Source: Parabacteroides faecis
GTDB taxonomy: Bacteria; Bacteroidota; Bacteroidia; Bacteroidales; Tannerellaceae
Length of the DNA stretch: 64,000 nt
Assembly: GCF_014647375.1 (NCBI RefSeq)
Contig: NZ_BMPB01000005.1
Location: 124,001 to 188,000 of the forward strand
Reading direction: 5' to 3'
Shown: positions 9,150 through 18,926 of the stretch, piece by piece
How positions within the stretch are numbered: position 1 is the first letter of the stretch
How the letters are laid out: each line of letters begins with the position of its first letter
Notes under the pieces: generated by a model
Told to the model about the DNA's origin: nothing
The model's input: the letters and a program-made list of their open reading frames with translations, nothing else
Database searches by the model: none
Program-made: the position numbers and the translations under genes

Positions 9150-10517
9150 ATGGACGACACAATATTAAGTTTCAATTATCCGACAGATACTCCTAAGATC
9201 ATCAAAGTAATTGGTGTAGGAGGCGGTGGTGGTAACGCTGTTACCCACATGTACAAAGAAGGTATACATGATGTTACATTCGTTCTGTGTAACACAGACA
9301 ACCAGGCGCTGAACCGTTCGGACGTGCCGGTCAAAGTGCCGCTGGGCCGTAATATCACCCAGGGACTGGGAGCTGGTAACAAGCCCGAACGTGCCATGAT
9401 GGCAGCTGAGGAAAGTATGGAAGATATCCGTAAGATGTTGAGCGATGGAACCAAAATGGTCTTTATCACTGCCGGAATGGGTGGTGGTACGGGGACGGGC
9501 GCTGCTCCGGTTATTGCCCGCATCGCCAAGGATATGGGAATACTGACCGTCGGTATCGTAACCATACCTTTCGTTTTTGAAGGCGAACGCAAGATTATCC
9601 AGGCCCTGAACGGGGTGGAGGAGATCAGTAAGAATGTGGATGCCCTGCTGGTGATCAACAACGAACGCCTGCGTGCTATCTATTCCGACCTGACTATGAC
9701 GAATGCGTTCGGAAAGGCGGATGATACCCTGACGATTGCCGCCAAGAGCATTGCTGAGATCATCACCCTTCCGGGTATTATCAACCTTGACTTTGCCGAT
9801 GTCAACACCACCATGAAAGACGGTGGCGTAGCATTGATGAGTAACGGTTTCGGTGAGGGAGAAGGTCGTGTGCGCCAGGCGATTGAAGACGCATTGAACT
9901 CTCCGTTGCTTAACAACAACGATGTATTCAATGCCAAGAAGATATTATTCAACGTATCATTCGGCGAAGAAGCCGAGTTGCGTATGGAAGAAATGAACGA
10001 TGTACATGACTTCATGTCACGCTTCGGACGCGATATCGAGGTGATCTGGGGTACGGCAATCGACAATACACTCGGAACACGGGTGAAAATGACGATCCTT
10101 GCGACCGGGTTCGGTATGGAAGATATTCCGCAGATCGCAGAGAAACGTCAGATCGAACAGGGCCGTATGACCGAAGAAGAACTTCGCCTGGAGGAAGAAC
10201 GGTTGAATAAGGAACGTGCCGAAAAAGATCTGATCGACAAATATTACGGTGCTTCCGGTCAGCGTATGCGCCGTGTGGCTGCCCGTGCCAAGGCTGTTGT
10301 ATTGACGCAGGACGAACTGGACGATGACGCATTGATCGCCCTGATCGAAGATAATCCTACTTATAACCGTGATCCGAAAGTGATCGCCCGTGCCCGTTCT
10401 AAAGTGCAGGGTGGAGATATTCCGGTATCATCGGCAACCGTAACGGCTCCGTCGGCTCCGCGTCCGGAAGGAAAGAAGCCGGATACAGGAGGTAAGCAGG
10501 TGATAAGTTTCCGATAA
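9150..10517 (+). CDS. ftsZ: FtsZ, tubulin-like division GTPase
   Basis: It polymerises into the Z ring. The N-terminal motif VGGGGGNAV, the tubulin signature GGGTGTGAAP and the T7 loop region NLDFADVNTTMKDGG are all present. After the GTPase and C-terminal domains there is a long charged linker (about residues 320-440) and a short C-terminal peptide GGKQVISFR that would bind FtsA. Length 455 aa is longer than the E. coli protein because of the linker. Confidence 0.98.
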   Translation: MDDTILSFNYPTDTPKIIKVIGVGGGGGNAVTHMYKEGIHDVTFVLCNTDNQALNRSDVPVKVPLGRNITQGLGAGNKPERAMMAAEESMEDIRKMLSDGTKMVFITAGMGGGTGTGAAPVIARIAKDMGILTVGIVTIPFVFEGERKIIQALNGVEEISKNVDALLVINNERLRAIYSDLTMTNAFGKADDTLTIAAKSIAEIITLPGIINLDFADVNTTMKDGGVALMSNGFGEGEGRVRQAIEDALNSPLLNNNDVFNAKKILFNVSFGEEAELRMEEMNDVHDFMSRFGRDIEVIWGTAIDNTLGTRVKMTILATGFGMEDIPQIAEKRQIEQGRMTEEELRLEEERLNKERAEKDLIDKYYGASGQRMRRVAARAKAVVLTQDELDDDALIALIEDNPTYNRDPKVIARARSKVQGGDIPVSSATVTAPSAPRPEGKKPDTGGKQVISFR

Positions 10518-10538
10518 TTTTTAATAAGAAATTAAGAT

Positions 10539-10991
10539 ATGGATTTGTTTGAAAGAGTCAGCGAAGACATTAAAAACGCAATGAAGGCAAAAGATAAAGT
10601 AGCCCTCGAAACACTGAGAAATGTAAAAAAAGTCTTTCTGGAAGCTAAAACAGCTCCGGGAGCAAACGATACCCTGTTAGATGCCGATGCGACCAAGATG
10701 ATCCAGAAGCTGGTAAAACAGGGCAAGGATTCAGCAGAAATCTATGCCCAGCAAGGTCGTGCAGACCTGGCGGAGGCTGAATTGGCACAGGTTAAAGTGC
10801 TTGAAGCATACCTCCCGAAACAGATGACTGCCGAGGAACTGGAAACAGAAATAAAAGCTATCATCGCCCAGGTGGGTGCTGCCGGCCCGAAAGATATGGG
10901 GAAGGTAATGGGGGTTGCCTCCAAAGCTCTTGCCGGAAAAGCGGAAGGACGTGCCATTTCAGAAACGGTAAAACGTTTGCTGAATAGCTAA
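10539..10991 (+). CDS. YqeY/GatB-domain protein
   Basis: A 150-residue, mostly helical cytoplasmic protein. The N-terminal region (MDLFERVSEDIKNAMKAKDK, ETLRNVK) and the C-terminal GPKDMGKVMGVASKAL motif match the YqeY family, which is related to the tRNA-binding tail domain of GatB amidotransferase. The family is proposed to influence tRNA amidation, but its role is not settled. It follows ftsZ by 21 bases and is probably the last gene of the division transcript, as a hairpin follows it. Confidence 0.85.
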   Translation: MDLFERVSEDIKNAMKAKDKVALETLRNVKKVFLEAKTAPGANDTLLDADATKMIQKLVKQGKDSAEIYAQQGRADLAEAELAQVKVLEAYLPKQMTAEELETEIKAIIAQVGAAGPKDMGKVMGVASKALAGKAEGRAISETVKRLLNS

Positions 10992-11015
10992 TATATCGCT
11001 TTGAAAGTAACTTAT

Positions 11016-11081
11016 CCCCTCTTGAAAGGGGCAGGGGTGTGTTAGAGTCAGTCTAACGAAACTATAACACACCCTTTTTCC
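11016..11081 (+). terminator. Hairpin pair and T-run after the dcw/YqeY unit
   Basis: A small stem CCCCT/AGGGG (11016-11031) is followed by GGGTGTGTT (11035-11043) pairing with AACACACCC (11066-11074) and a run of five T. An internal GTTAGA/TCTAAC stem competes with the outer one. This fits transcription termination for the division cluster. Confidence 0.6.
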
Positions 11082-11145
11082 CCATTTATTTTTCTTTAGA
11101 CTCATTCTTTTAGAACATAGACCGTATTCTAATAACTCTTATACA

Positions 11146-12552
11146 ATGATAACCTTTATCTGCTGCCTGGCAACCCTTATTGCAGGCTATTTCATCTACG
11201 GTTCTTTTATAGAACGTATCTTCGGGATCGATCCTTCCCGTAAAACTCCCGCTTATACTCATCAGGACGGAGTCGATTATATCCCGATGTCTTCCTGGAA
11301 AGTCTTTATGATCCAGTTCCTGAATATCGCAGGTCTCGGACCGATCTTCGGTGCCATAATGGGGGCAAAGTTCGGTACGGCCTCTTTCCTCTGGATCGTT
11401 TTGGGAACGATCTTTGCCGGAGCGGTTCATGACTACCTGGCAGGAATGCTTTCCTTGCGGCATAATGGAGAAAGTCTGCCTGAGATCATCGGCCGTTATC
11501 TCGGAAACAACTTCAAGCAGTTTATGCGTGGTTTTACTGTGGTTCTGATGATATTGGTCGGTGCTGTCTTTGTTGCAGGTCCGGCAGGTTTGCTGGCAAA
11601 GCTGACACCTGAATATCTCGATGCTACTTTTTGGATATTTGTTGTATTCATCTATTATATCCTGGCTACCTTATTACCGGTCGATAAGATTATCGGTAAG
11701 ATATATCCGTTGTTTGCTGCAGCCCTGCTGTTTATGGCTGTCGGTATTCTGGTGATGTTGTTTGTGAATCATCCGCCGTTACCGGAGTTGACAGACGGTT
11801 TGACAAATAAGCATCCGGAGAATCTGCCTATTTTCCCGATCATGTTTGTCAGTATTGCCTGTGGAGCGATTTCCGGATTCCATGCGACTCAAAGTCCGTT
11901 GATGGCACGTTGTATCAAGAATGAAAAAATGGGACGCCCGGTCTTTTTCGGCGCTATGATCACCGAAGGTATCGTAGCTTTGATCTGGGCTGCAGCTGCT
12001 ACTTATTTCTATCATAACAACGGAATGGGGGAGAGCAATGCCGCTGTTATTGTAGATAGTATCACAAAAGAGTGGTTAGGCACAGTCGGTGGTGTACTGG
12101 CGGTGTTGGGGGTTATTGCAGCGCCGATTACTTCCGGCGATACGGCATTCCGTTCGGCTCGTCTGATCGTTGCCGATTTTCTGCATAAGGAGCAGAAAAG
12201 TATAGCAAGCCGTTTGATGATCTGTATCCCTCTGTTTATCGTAGCTATAGGCATATTGCTTTACAGCTTGAAAGATAAAGACGGTTTCGATATGATCTGG
12301 CGTTATTTCGCCTGGACGAACCAGACTCTGGCTGTATTTACCTTATGGGCATTGACGGTCTTTCTGGCGCGTTCTAAAAAGCTGTATATTGTTACCTTGA
12401 TTCCGGCTTTGTTTATGACAGCCGTTTGTTCTACGTATATTTTTGTCGCTCCGGAAGGATTAGGTATGGGGGTTGCTATTTCGCAGACGATTGGCGTGGT
12501 GATTACAATCATCACATTGATCGCATTTTTATGGTGGAAAAGAAAACAGTAA
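11146..12552 (+). CDS. cstA: CstA-family carbon starvation / pyruvate-peptide transporter
   Basis: A polytopic inner-membrane protein with about a dozen hydrophobic segments. Characteristic motifs are the N-terminal GPIFGAIMGAKFGTASFLWIV segment, GAVHDYLAGMLSLRHNGES and SGFHATQSPLMARC. CstA proteins import peptides or pyruvate. At 468 aa this is the short form common in Bacteroidota; E. coli CstA is about 700 aa. It stands alone between a terminator and a convergent MATE gene. The exact substrate cannot be read from sequence. Confidence 0.88.
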   Translation: MITFICCLATLIAGYFIYGSFIERIFGIDPSRKTPAYTHQDGVDYIPMSSWKVFMIQFLNIAGLGPIFGAIMGAKFGTASFLWIVLGTIFAGAVHDYLAGMLSLRHNGESLPEIIGRYLGNNFKQFMRGFTVVLMILVGAVFVAGPAGLLAKLTPEYLDATFWIFVVFIYYILATLLPVDKIIGKIYPLFAAALLFMAVGILVMLFVNHPPLPELTDGLTNKHPENLPIFPIMFVSIACGAISGFHATQSPLMARCIKNEKMGRPVFFGAMITEGIVALIWAAAATYFYHNNGMGESNAAVIVDSITKEWLGTVGGVLAVLGVIAAPITSGDTAFRSARLIVADFLHKEQKSIASRLMICIPLFIVAIGILLYSLKDKDGFDMIWRYFAWTNQTLAVFTLWALTVFLARSKKLYIVTLIPALFMTAVCSTYIFVAPEGLGMGVAISQTIGVVITIITLIAFLWWKRKQ

Positions 12553-12572
12553 AATCTCCATCCGTATAAACG

Positions 12573-13931
12573 CTACTGGTCTTTCATCTTTTCCAGAATT
12601 TTCGGAAACTGCCAGAAAAACAGCAGCGTGCAGCAGATAGCTGCGGTGGCGTCGGATATGGCTTCTGCAGCATATACACCGGTTACACCCATAAAATGCG
12701 GAAGTATCAGTGCTAACGGGATCAGCAGGATTACCTTGCGGAGCAAAGCGATGAAAATGGATATCCGGGCCTGCCCCAAAGCGACAAACATATTCTGACA
12801 GGCACGCTGTAATCCGAAAATGGTCATGCCACCCAGAAAGACGGGCATTGTCCAGCTGACCGTTTCTATCAACCTTTCGTCGCTTGTAAAAGCTGACGCT
12901 ATTGTGGAAGGGAACACGATCATAAACAGCATCAGAATCAAATTGAAAGAGAACATCGTGATCAGCGCGATACGGAAACATTCTTTCACACGCCGTTTGT
13001 CACCATGGCCGTAATTATAACTGACTATCGGGACGAAACCTTGTGCAAATCCTGTCAGCGGAACACTGGCGAATTGCATCGAGGTTTGCAGAACCGTCAG
13101 GGCACTGACATAAATATCTCCGAACTCTTTCAGGCTGCTGTTCAGTACAAAGCCGACCAGACTCTCGGTGCTTGCCATAATGAACGGAGATATTCCCAGA
13201 GCAAGCATCGCAACCACGATCCCTTTGTCCGGTTTCATATAACGTCTTTCTAAAGGCAAAGAGGCACGTCGGGAAAAAAGAAAGAGCAACACCCATATGG
13301 CGCTGCAAGCCTGTGAAATCACTGTAGCCAAAGCTGCTCCTTTCACCCCCATGTCAAGCCAGAAAATAAAGATCGGATCGAGAATGATATTCAGGAAAGC
13401 ACCGATCAGCACTGAACCCATGGCAATAGCAGGCCGTCCCTGGGCATTGATGAAAGAGTTCAGTCCGGTAGAGATCTCCACAAAGATTGTCCCCAGCAAA
13501 TAAATGGAAAGATAATCGACTGCATATCCCAATGTATGTTCCGAAGCTCCTGTAAAGAGCAGGATGGGTTCCATAAAGGTATAGGCTATGGAAGAGGTCA
13601 AGATGGTGAACAGGATCAGCAGAATAAAACCATTTCCCAATATCTTCCCGGCACGCTGGCGGTCGCCTTGCCCGAGGGCTATCGCAGCCAACGGCGCACC
13701 CCCTCCTCCGACGATCGCCGAGAAAGAAGAGATCAGCACGACGAGGGAGATGGTTACTCCCACGCCTGCCAATGCTTCGGTTCCAATGCCCGGAATATGT
13801 CCGATATAGATACGGTCGACAATGCTGTAAAGCAAGTTGACGAACTGGGCTGCTACAGCCGGGAGTGCCATCCTGAAGACCAACGGCAACATGCGCTCGG
13901 TCCCCAGGCGTTCTTCATATTTATTTACCAT
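12573..13931 (-). CDS. MATE-family multidrug/Na+ antiporter
   Basis: A 452-residue protein with twelve predicted membrane segments in two homologous halves. The first half includes AGVGVTISLVVLISSFSAIVGGGGAPLAAIALGQ, typical of MATE (NorM/MepA-type) exporters, and the second half repeats the pattern. It would export cationic drugs or metabolites in exchange for Na+ or H+. It converges with cstA (20-base gap) and has its own -7 box upstream. The substrate is unknown. Confidence 0.93.
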   Translation of the reverse strand: MVNKYEERLGTERMLPLVFRMALPAVAAQFVNLLYSIVDRIYIGHIPGIGTEALAGVGVTISLVVLISSFSAIVGGGGAPLAAIALGQGDRQRAGKILGNGFILLILFTILTSSIAYTFMEPILLFTGASEHTLGYAVDYLSIYLLGTIFVEISTGLNSFINAQGRPAIAMGSVLIGAFLNIILDPIFIFWLDMGVKGAALATVISQACSAIWVLLFLFSRRASLPLERRYMKPDKGIVVAMLALGISPFIMASTESLVGFVLNSSLKEFGDIYVSALTVLQTSMQFASVPLTGFAQGFVPIVSYNYGHGDKRRVKECFRIALITMFSFNLILMLFMIVFPSTIASAFTSDERLIETVSWTMPVFLGGMTIFGLQRACQNMFVALGQARISIFIALLRKVILLIPLALILPHFMGVTGVYAAEAISDATAAICCTLLFFWQFPKILEKMKDQ

Positions 13932-13958
13932 CTTGAATCTTATCGCCTAAAATGGCTA

Positions 13959-13966
13959 CAAAGATA
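13959..13966 (-). promoter_or_regulatory. -7 box of the MATE gene
   Basis: On the minus strand the bases read TATCTTTG, matching the Bacteroidota -7 consensus TAnnTTTG, 28 bases upstream of the MATE start codon. No clear -33 TTTG is seen. Confidence 0.5.
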
Positions 13967-13978
13967 CAAGAAATAGCG

Positions 13979-14284
13979 TTAACCGACTACGCTATAAATA
14001 CAAACCTCCGGTGCGGCCTGGAAGAAAGGCTTCAACTCGACCACTACATCCTGATTGAATAAATCGGAATGTAGATATCCTTCGGCTTCCGCCACGGAGG
14101 AAAAACCGTGAAGAACCTGCACATCCTCTTTTCTTACAAGCAATTGTTTGCTGACTGCTCCCGAAATCGTATCCAGAAACGGTTGTCGATACTTGGTGTA
14201 CACTGCCGCAGCTGCGCCACGGTCGCTTTCATTCACTTTGAGAGTTATCTCCAGATAAGCTCCTGCTTTTTTTTCTGTTGTCAT
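13979..14284 (-). CDS. Small protein of unknown function, ABM/ferredoxin-like fold suspected
   Basis: It encodes 101 aa from the ATG at 14284; a longer frame to 14341 adds a Lys/Asn-rich stretch that looks non-coding. The alternation of strands and helices (YLEITLKVN..., VQVLHGFSSVAEAEGYLHSDLF, DVVVELKPFF) recalls dimeric alpha-beta barrel proteins such as antibiotic-biosynthesis monooxygenase relatives, but I do not recognise a family. It is divergent from an AraC-type regulator, which may control it. Confidence 0.65.
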   Translation of the reverse strand: MTTEKKAGAYLEITLKVNESDRGAAAAVYTKYRQPFLDTISGAVSKQLLVRKEDVQVLHGFSSVAEAEGYLHSDLFNQDVVVELKPFFQAAPEVCIYSVVG

Positions 14285-14419
14285 AATCTTTTTGTTTTTA
14301 ATGAACGATACAAAGGTAGGAGTGCCGGTAACGGTATTCAATGCGGATTCAGGACAAAGAATGGTAAATTTGGGAATGTGGTCTTGTCTTTATTCCCCTG
14401 TTTCCCAAATATACCATTT

Positions 14420-14427
14420 TATGTTTG
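14420..14427 (+). promoter_or_regulatory. Possible -7 box of the AraC-type gene
   Basis: TATGTTTG matches TAnnTTTG, 63 bases upstream of the ATG at 14491. A second match, TACCTTTG, lies at 14460-14467. Neither has a well-spaced -33 element. Confidence 0.35.
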
Positions 14428-14490
14428 CATTTTACCATCATCGGAATCAAAGAACAAACTACCTTTGCTCCGGACAAAAACAGGAACCGT

Positions 14491-15366
14491 ATGAAGAAGA
14501 ATGAAGTATTTACAAAATATGATCTGGAAAAGGATGCACCTGACGGGATACAGTTCGATATCATGGAAATGCCCTCCTTCTTTATTGAGAACGGGGATAA
14601 CCCTATGTATCCGCATATTCATGGTTTTTACCAGATCATTTGGTTCAGGAAAGGGACAGGAGCGCATTATGTCGACTTTAAAGAATATAGCATAACAGAC
14701 AATACCCTGTTTTTTCTTTCGCCGGGACAAATACATTCTTTCGATGGGAAGCGCGATCAGGAAGGGATCATCATCCACTTCAACGAGAGTTTTCTTTCCG
14801 ATGAAGGAAGCAGCGAGAACGTTTTCCTCAAATACAATGTATTCAATGCCTTCGATGCCGTTCCTTACTATAATATAGCGCCTGCAGATACCCGACGGCT
14901 GAATTATATCGTGGAAGAAATGGAAATAGAGACGCAACATACGAATGCTTTTGCTCATAAAGATTATCTGAAATATCTGGTAAAAATGTTCCTGATCTAC
15001 GTGCAGCGGACAGGGCAGAAGGGAACTGGCCTTCCGTTATGTATCAACAATTCATCCAACCGTACTTTTGTCCAGTTTCGGCAAATGCTGGAACACCATT
15101 ATCGGCATATGCATACGGTAAAAGAATATGCGAATCGTCTGAATGTCTCCACCAAGACATTGACCAATTGCGTATATGAGAGTTCCCGCAGCACCCCTTT
15201 AAAGATTATCAACGACCGGATCATCCTTGAAGCGAAACGGCAGCTCCTCCATTCCAGTTTAAAGATCAAAGAGATTGCTTTTTACCTGGGATTTGAAGAT
15301 CCGTCATATTTCGTAAAGTTCTTCAAGCGCCAGACGGGATATTTGCCGGTAGAATTCAGGGAGTAA
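14491..15366 (+). CDS. AraC-family transcriptional regulator
   Basis: It encodes 291 aa from ATG 14491; the frame extends upstream but that part looks like promoter sequence. The N-terminal half has a cupin-like sensor (PHIHGFYQIIWFRKGTG, LFFLSPGQIHSF). The last ~100 residues hold the two helix-turn-helix units, with VKEYANRLNVSTKTLTNCV and KIKEIAFYLGFEDPSYFVKFFKRQTGYLP. The second unit is the classic AraC signature. Likely targets are the divergent small gene and the downstream GNAT gene, 20 bases away. The inducer is unknown. Confidence 0.92.
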   Translation: MKKNEVFTKYDLEKDAPDGIQFDIMEMPSFFIENGDNPMYPHIHGFYQIIWFRKGTGAHYVDFKEYSITDNTLFFLSPGQIHSFDGKRDQEGIIIHFNESFLSDEGSSENVFLKYNVFNAFDAVPYYNIAPADTRRLNYIVEEMEIETQHTNAFAHKDYLKYLVKMFLIYVQRTGQKGTGLPLCINNSSNRTFVQFRQMLEHHYRHMHTVKEYANRLNVSTKTLTNCVYESSRSTPLKIINDRIILEAKRQLLHSSLKIKEIAFYLGFEDPSYFVKFFKRQTGYLPVEFRE

Positions 15367-15386
15367 ATCAAACAAACTAACAGAAG

Positions 15387-15788
15387 ATGAATATTGTATA
15401 TCGAAAAACGAAAGATTTCACAGAAAAGGAAATAGAAGAGTTATTCCTTTCGGTCAACTGGTTATCAGGTAGATATCCGGAACGTCTGATCAAAGCCTTA
15501 AAGGCGTCTTCATGTGTGGTTACAGCATGGGACGGCACAAAGCTGGTCGGCCTTATTCGGGCCTTGGATGATGGCGGGATGGTTGCATTCCTCCATTATT
15601 TATTGGTACATCCGGATTATCAGGGGAAAGGTATCGCTGCCACATTGTTGACAATAGTAAAGGAAAAATATAAAGATTATCTCTATCTTAACATAATGCC
15701 GGATGAAAAGAAAAATATCTCTTTTTATGAAAAACACGGTTTTTCTCTGTTGGAGGAAGGAGCAGCCATGCAAATAAAACATTTGTGA
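15387..15788 (+). CDS. GNAT-family N-acetyltransferase
   Basis: A compact 133-aa GNAT domain. The acetyl-CoA pyrophosphate-binding loop is visible as VHPDYQGKGIAATLL (V, then Q-G-K-G-I-A), preceded by the beta-strand FLHYLLV and followed by YLNIMPDEKKNISFYEKHGF. The acceptor substrate cannot be deduced. It follows the AraC gene by 20 bases and is probably co-transcribed with it. Confidence 0.9.
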   Translation: MNIVYRKTKDFTEKEIEELFLSVNWLSGRYPERLIKALKASSCVVTAWDGTKLVGLIRALDDGGMVAFLHYLLVHPDYQGKGIAATLLTIVKEKYKDYLYLNIMPDEKKNISFYEKHGFSLLEEGAAMQIKHL

Positions 15789-15839
15789 TTTTCCACAAAT
15801 AAAGGTTCATCTTTTCTTAAAAAATACCGTTGAAGGGTA

Positions 15840-15870
15840 TTGTATATGTAAAAAGGACACTCTACATTTG
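15840..15870 (+). promoter_or_regulatory. Promoter of the EamA transporter gene
   Basis: TTG (15840-15842), a 20-base spacer and TACATTTG (15863-15870) give a near-perfect Bacteroidota sigma-ABfr promoter, 42 bases upstream of the start codon. Confidence 0.7.
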
Positions 15871-15912
15871 TCGACCGTTATCGATAGTATAAATTAGCAA
15901 ATATCTACCTAT

Positions 15913-16842
15913 ATGAATGCAAAGGTTAAGGGGTACATGCTGGGAGCCATTGCGGCTGCCACTTATGGCATGAATCCTCTTTTTGCTCTTCCCTTGTATA
16001 AGGCAGGAATGGATCCTGACTCAGTGCTTTTTTTCAGATATCTGTTTGCCCTCCCCGTGTTGGGAATAATGCTGAAAGCAAGAGGTCGGAATTTTAAATT
16101 ATGCCGGAAGGACCTGCCGCCGTTAATTATCCTGGGCTTCCTGGTCGCTTTTTCATCGCTGGCTTTGTTCCAGAGTTATAATTATATGGAAGCCGGTATC
16201 GCTTCAACCTTGCTGTTCGTTTATCCGATCATGGTCGCTTTGCTTATGTCGCTGCTTTTCAAGGAGAAGTTAACCCTGCAAACTGTCTTATGTATTTTGC
16301 TGGCATTGGGCGGCATCGGACTACTCTACAAAACAGGGAGCGGAGCGACCCTTAGTACGACAGGAGTTCTACTGGTGATGGGATCGGCTCTCTCTTATGC
16401 CATTTACATTGTTGGCGTGAATCGTCCGAGATTAAAGGATATAGCCACATTGAAGCTGACTTTTTACATATTGCTTTTCGGAGTGGCCCTTTTTCTGATT
16501 CGTGTTGATTTCGGAAAAAGTCTGCATGTTGTCGATGACTGGTATCTATGGGGGAACCTGATCGCTTTAGCAATCTTTCCCACTGCTATATCATTCCTGT
16601 GTACCACGCAGGCTATCCAGTATATCGGTTCTACACCGACCGCTATCCTGGGGGCACTGGAACCTCTGACAGCCGTGTTTTTCGGAGTGACTATCTTCGG
16701 TGAAGTTCTGACCCCCAGACTGGGTTGCGGGATCGTGATGATCATTCTGGCTGTTACGCTCATCATCGCCGGGAGCAATGTCACGACTTACCTGATCCGC
16801 TTCAGAAAGTTATTTCCCCGACTTCCGTTCCCGAAAAAGTAA
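15913..16842 (+). CDS. EamA/DMT-superfamily transporter
   Basis: It encodes 309 aa with ten predicted membrane segments arranged as two EamA repeats (about residues 7-140 and 150-290). The second repeat includes PTAILGALEPLTAVFFGVTIFGE, the hallmark of the family. Such proteins export amino acids or metabolites across the inner membrane. It is a single-gene unit with its own promoter; the substrate is unknown. Confidence 0.9.
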   Translation: MNAKVKGYMLGAIAAATYGMNPLFALPLYKAGMDPDSVLFFRYLFALPVLGIMLKARGRNFKLCRKDLPPLIILGFLVAFSSLALFQSYNYMEAGIASTLLFVYPIMVALLMSLLFKEKLTLQTVLCILLALGGIGLLYKTGSGATLSTTGVLLVMGSALSYAIYIVGVNRPRLKDIATLKLTFYILLFGVALFLIRVDFGKSLHVVDDWYLWGNLIALAIFPTAISFLCTTQAIQYIGSTPTAILGALEPLTAVFFGVTIFGEVLTPRLGCGIVMIILAVTLIIAGSNVTTYLIRFRKLFPRLPFPKK

Positions 16843-16938
16843 GAATATATCCTATCGGTTAAGATTCCATTCCCCCGGATTTAACCATTCTGTAAAAGAA
16901 ATGCCCCGCTAAAACTATTTTATGTGGCGTTAATTCTT

Positions 16939-16946
16939 TACATTTG
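16939..16946 (+). promoter_or_regulatory. -7 box of dxs
   Basis: TACATTTG lies 18 bases ahead of the dxs ATG, implying a leader of only about 12 bases. The upstream TTTTATG about 18-20 bases earlier is a weak -33 candidate. Confidence 0.45.
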
Positions 16947-16964
16947 CCACAAAAATTAGCGGAC

Positions 16965-18869
16965 ATGATAGATTGCAAGGATGAACATATATTGAACGTC
17001 ATTAATTATCCGGAGGATTTGCGTAAGTTGCCTCCCGAAAAATTGGGCCAGGTATGTGCAGAGTTGCGTCAATACATTATAGATATACTTTCTGAAAATC
17101 CCGGACACCTGGGTGCCAGTCTCGGAACGGTTGAACTGACCGTTGCCCTGCACTATGTTTTCAACACCCCGTACGACCGGATTGTCTGGGACGTCGGACA
17201 CCAGGCTTACGGACACAAGATACTGACCGGACGCCGGGATGTTTTTCATACGCTCCGGAAGTTCAAAGGGATCAGTGGCTTTCCTAACCCGGGAGAAAGT
17301 GAGTATGACGCTTTTATTGCCGGCCATGCCTCCAACTCCATTTCGGCTGCCATGGGTATGTCGGTCGCTTCCGAACTCAAAGAAGAACATAACCGGCATG
17401 TCATTGCTGTGATCGGTGACGGCGCAATGACCGGTGGACTGGCCTTTGAAGGACTGAACAATGCCTCGGCAAATCCCAACAACCTGCTGATCATTCTCAA
17501 CGACAACGATATGGCTATCGATAATTGCGTAGGAGGATTGAGCCAATATCTGGTGGACATCACCACCAGTCAGGCATACAATAAGATGCGCTATGATGTG
17601 TACAGGGGATTGCGGAAGATGAAACTGATCAATAATGACCGTCGTGGAAATATTCTCCGTTTCAACAATAGCCTGAAAGCATTGATCACACAACAACATA
17701 ACCTGTTTGAAGGATTCAGTATCCGTTATTTCGGACCTGTGGACGGGCATGATGTCAACTATATGATCAAGCTGCTGAACGATATAAAAGATCTGCAAGG
17801 CCCCAAACTATTGCATATCAAGACTAAAAAAGGCAAAGGCTTCAAGCCTGCCGAGGAATCGGCAACCGAATGGCATGCACCGGGCAAGTTCAATAAAGAG
17901 ACCGGACAGCGGATTATCGTCCACAAACTGGACGAACCGCAATTGTATCAGGATGTTTTCGGACATACACTCGTTGAACTGGCTGAACAGGACGAACGGA
18001 TCGTGGGTATTACTCCCGCCATGCCAACCGGAAGTTCCATGATCTATATGATGAAAGCTTTTCCCAAACGGGCATTCGATGTCGGAATAGCAGAAGGACA
18101 CTCGGTGACCTTCTCTGCCGGACTTGCTAAAGAAGGGATGATCCCGTTCTGCAACGTCTATTCATCGTTCATGCAACGGGCGTACGATAATCTCATACAC
18201 GATGTCGCTTTGCAAAAGCTGCATATGGTGATCTGTCTGGATCGTGCCGGGCTGGTCGGTGAAGACGGAGCCACGCATCACGGGGTGTTCGACCTGGCAT
18301 ACCTGCGTCCGATCCCCAACCTGACGATCGCCTCGCCGCTCAACGAACTGGATCTGCGGAACCTGATGTACACCGGGTACAAAGAGGCACCGGGTACTTT
18401 TGTGATCCGTTATCCACGTGGCAAAGGAGAGAAGAAAGACTGGCGCAACGAAATGCAGGTCCTTCCCATCGGAAAAGGGAAAAAACTGAACGAAGGAGAC
18501 GATATAGCTGTTTTATCTATCGGGCCGATCGGAAATGAAGTGATAAAAGCTATAGAGGAAGTGGCCGGTGAAGGACTATCGGTTGCACATTACGACATGA
18601 TTTATCTGAAACCGATCGATGAAGAGTTATTACATGAGATAGGCAGGAAGTTCAAACGCGTCATTACCGTAGAGAACGGTGTAGTGAAAGGCGGATTGGG
18701 CACAGCCGTTCTTGAATTTATGGCAGACAACGGATATACTCCGCGGGTGAAACGCATCGGTATACCCGACACATTCATTGAACACGGATCTATCCCCGAA
18801 CTTTATAAATTATGCGGTCTGAATGCCGAAAGTTTGGCCGGAGAGATCCGAAAAATGATGAACGATTAA
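16965..18869 (+). CDS. dxs: DXS, 1-deoxy-D-xylulose-5-phosphate synthase
   Basis: This thiamine-diphosphate enzyme condenses pyruvate and glyceraldehyde 3-phosphate, the first step of the MEP isoprenoid pathway. The N-terminal domain has [20 protein letters not shown], the TPP motif [17 protein letters not shown] and NDNDMAI. The central pyrimidine-binding domain has [17 protein letters not shown], and a transketolase C-terminal domain follows. ATG 16965 is preferred over an upstream TTG that overlaps the -7 box. Length 634 aa is normal. Confidence 0.97.
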   Translation: MIDCKDEHILNVINYPEDLRKLPPEKLGQVCAELRQYIIDILSENPGHLGASLGTVELTVALHYVFNTPYDRIVWDVGHQAYGHKILTGRRDVFHTLRKFKGISGFPNPGESEYDAFIAGHASNSISAAMGMSVASELKEEHNRHVIAVIGDGAMTGGLAFEGLNNASANPNNLLIILNDNDMAIDNCVGGLSQYLVDITTSQAYNKMRYDVYRGLRKMKLINNDRRGNILRFNNSLKALITQQHNLFEGFSIRYFGPVDGHDVNYMIKLLNDIKDLQGPKLLHIKTKKGKGFKPAEESATEWHAPGKFNKETGQRIIVHKLDEPQLYQDVFGHTLVELAEQDERIVGITPAMPTGSSMIYMMKAFPKRAFDVGIAEGHSVTFSAGLAKEGMIPFCNVYSSFMQRAYDNLIHDVALQKLHMVICLDRAGLVGEDGATHHGVFDLAYLRPIPNLTIASPLNELDLRNLMYTGYKEAPGTFVIRYPRGKGEKKDWRNEMQVLPIGKGKKLNEGDDIAVLSIGPIGNEVIKAIEEVAGEGLSVAHYDMIYLKPIDEELLHEIGRKFKRVITVENGVVKGGLGTAVLEFMADNGYTPRVKRIGIPDTFIEHGSIPELYKLCGLNAESLAGEIRKMMND

Positions 18870-18926
18870 ATATTAATGACAACTTGCCGGACGATGCGGC
18901 AAACGGAATGAGTAACAATTAGTAAA

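Noticed and set aside
8179-9162. 327-codon minus-strand ORF opposite ftsA
   Set aside because: Antisense to a clearly real ftsA; composition (many His, Gln, Phe) is that of a shadow frame.
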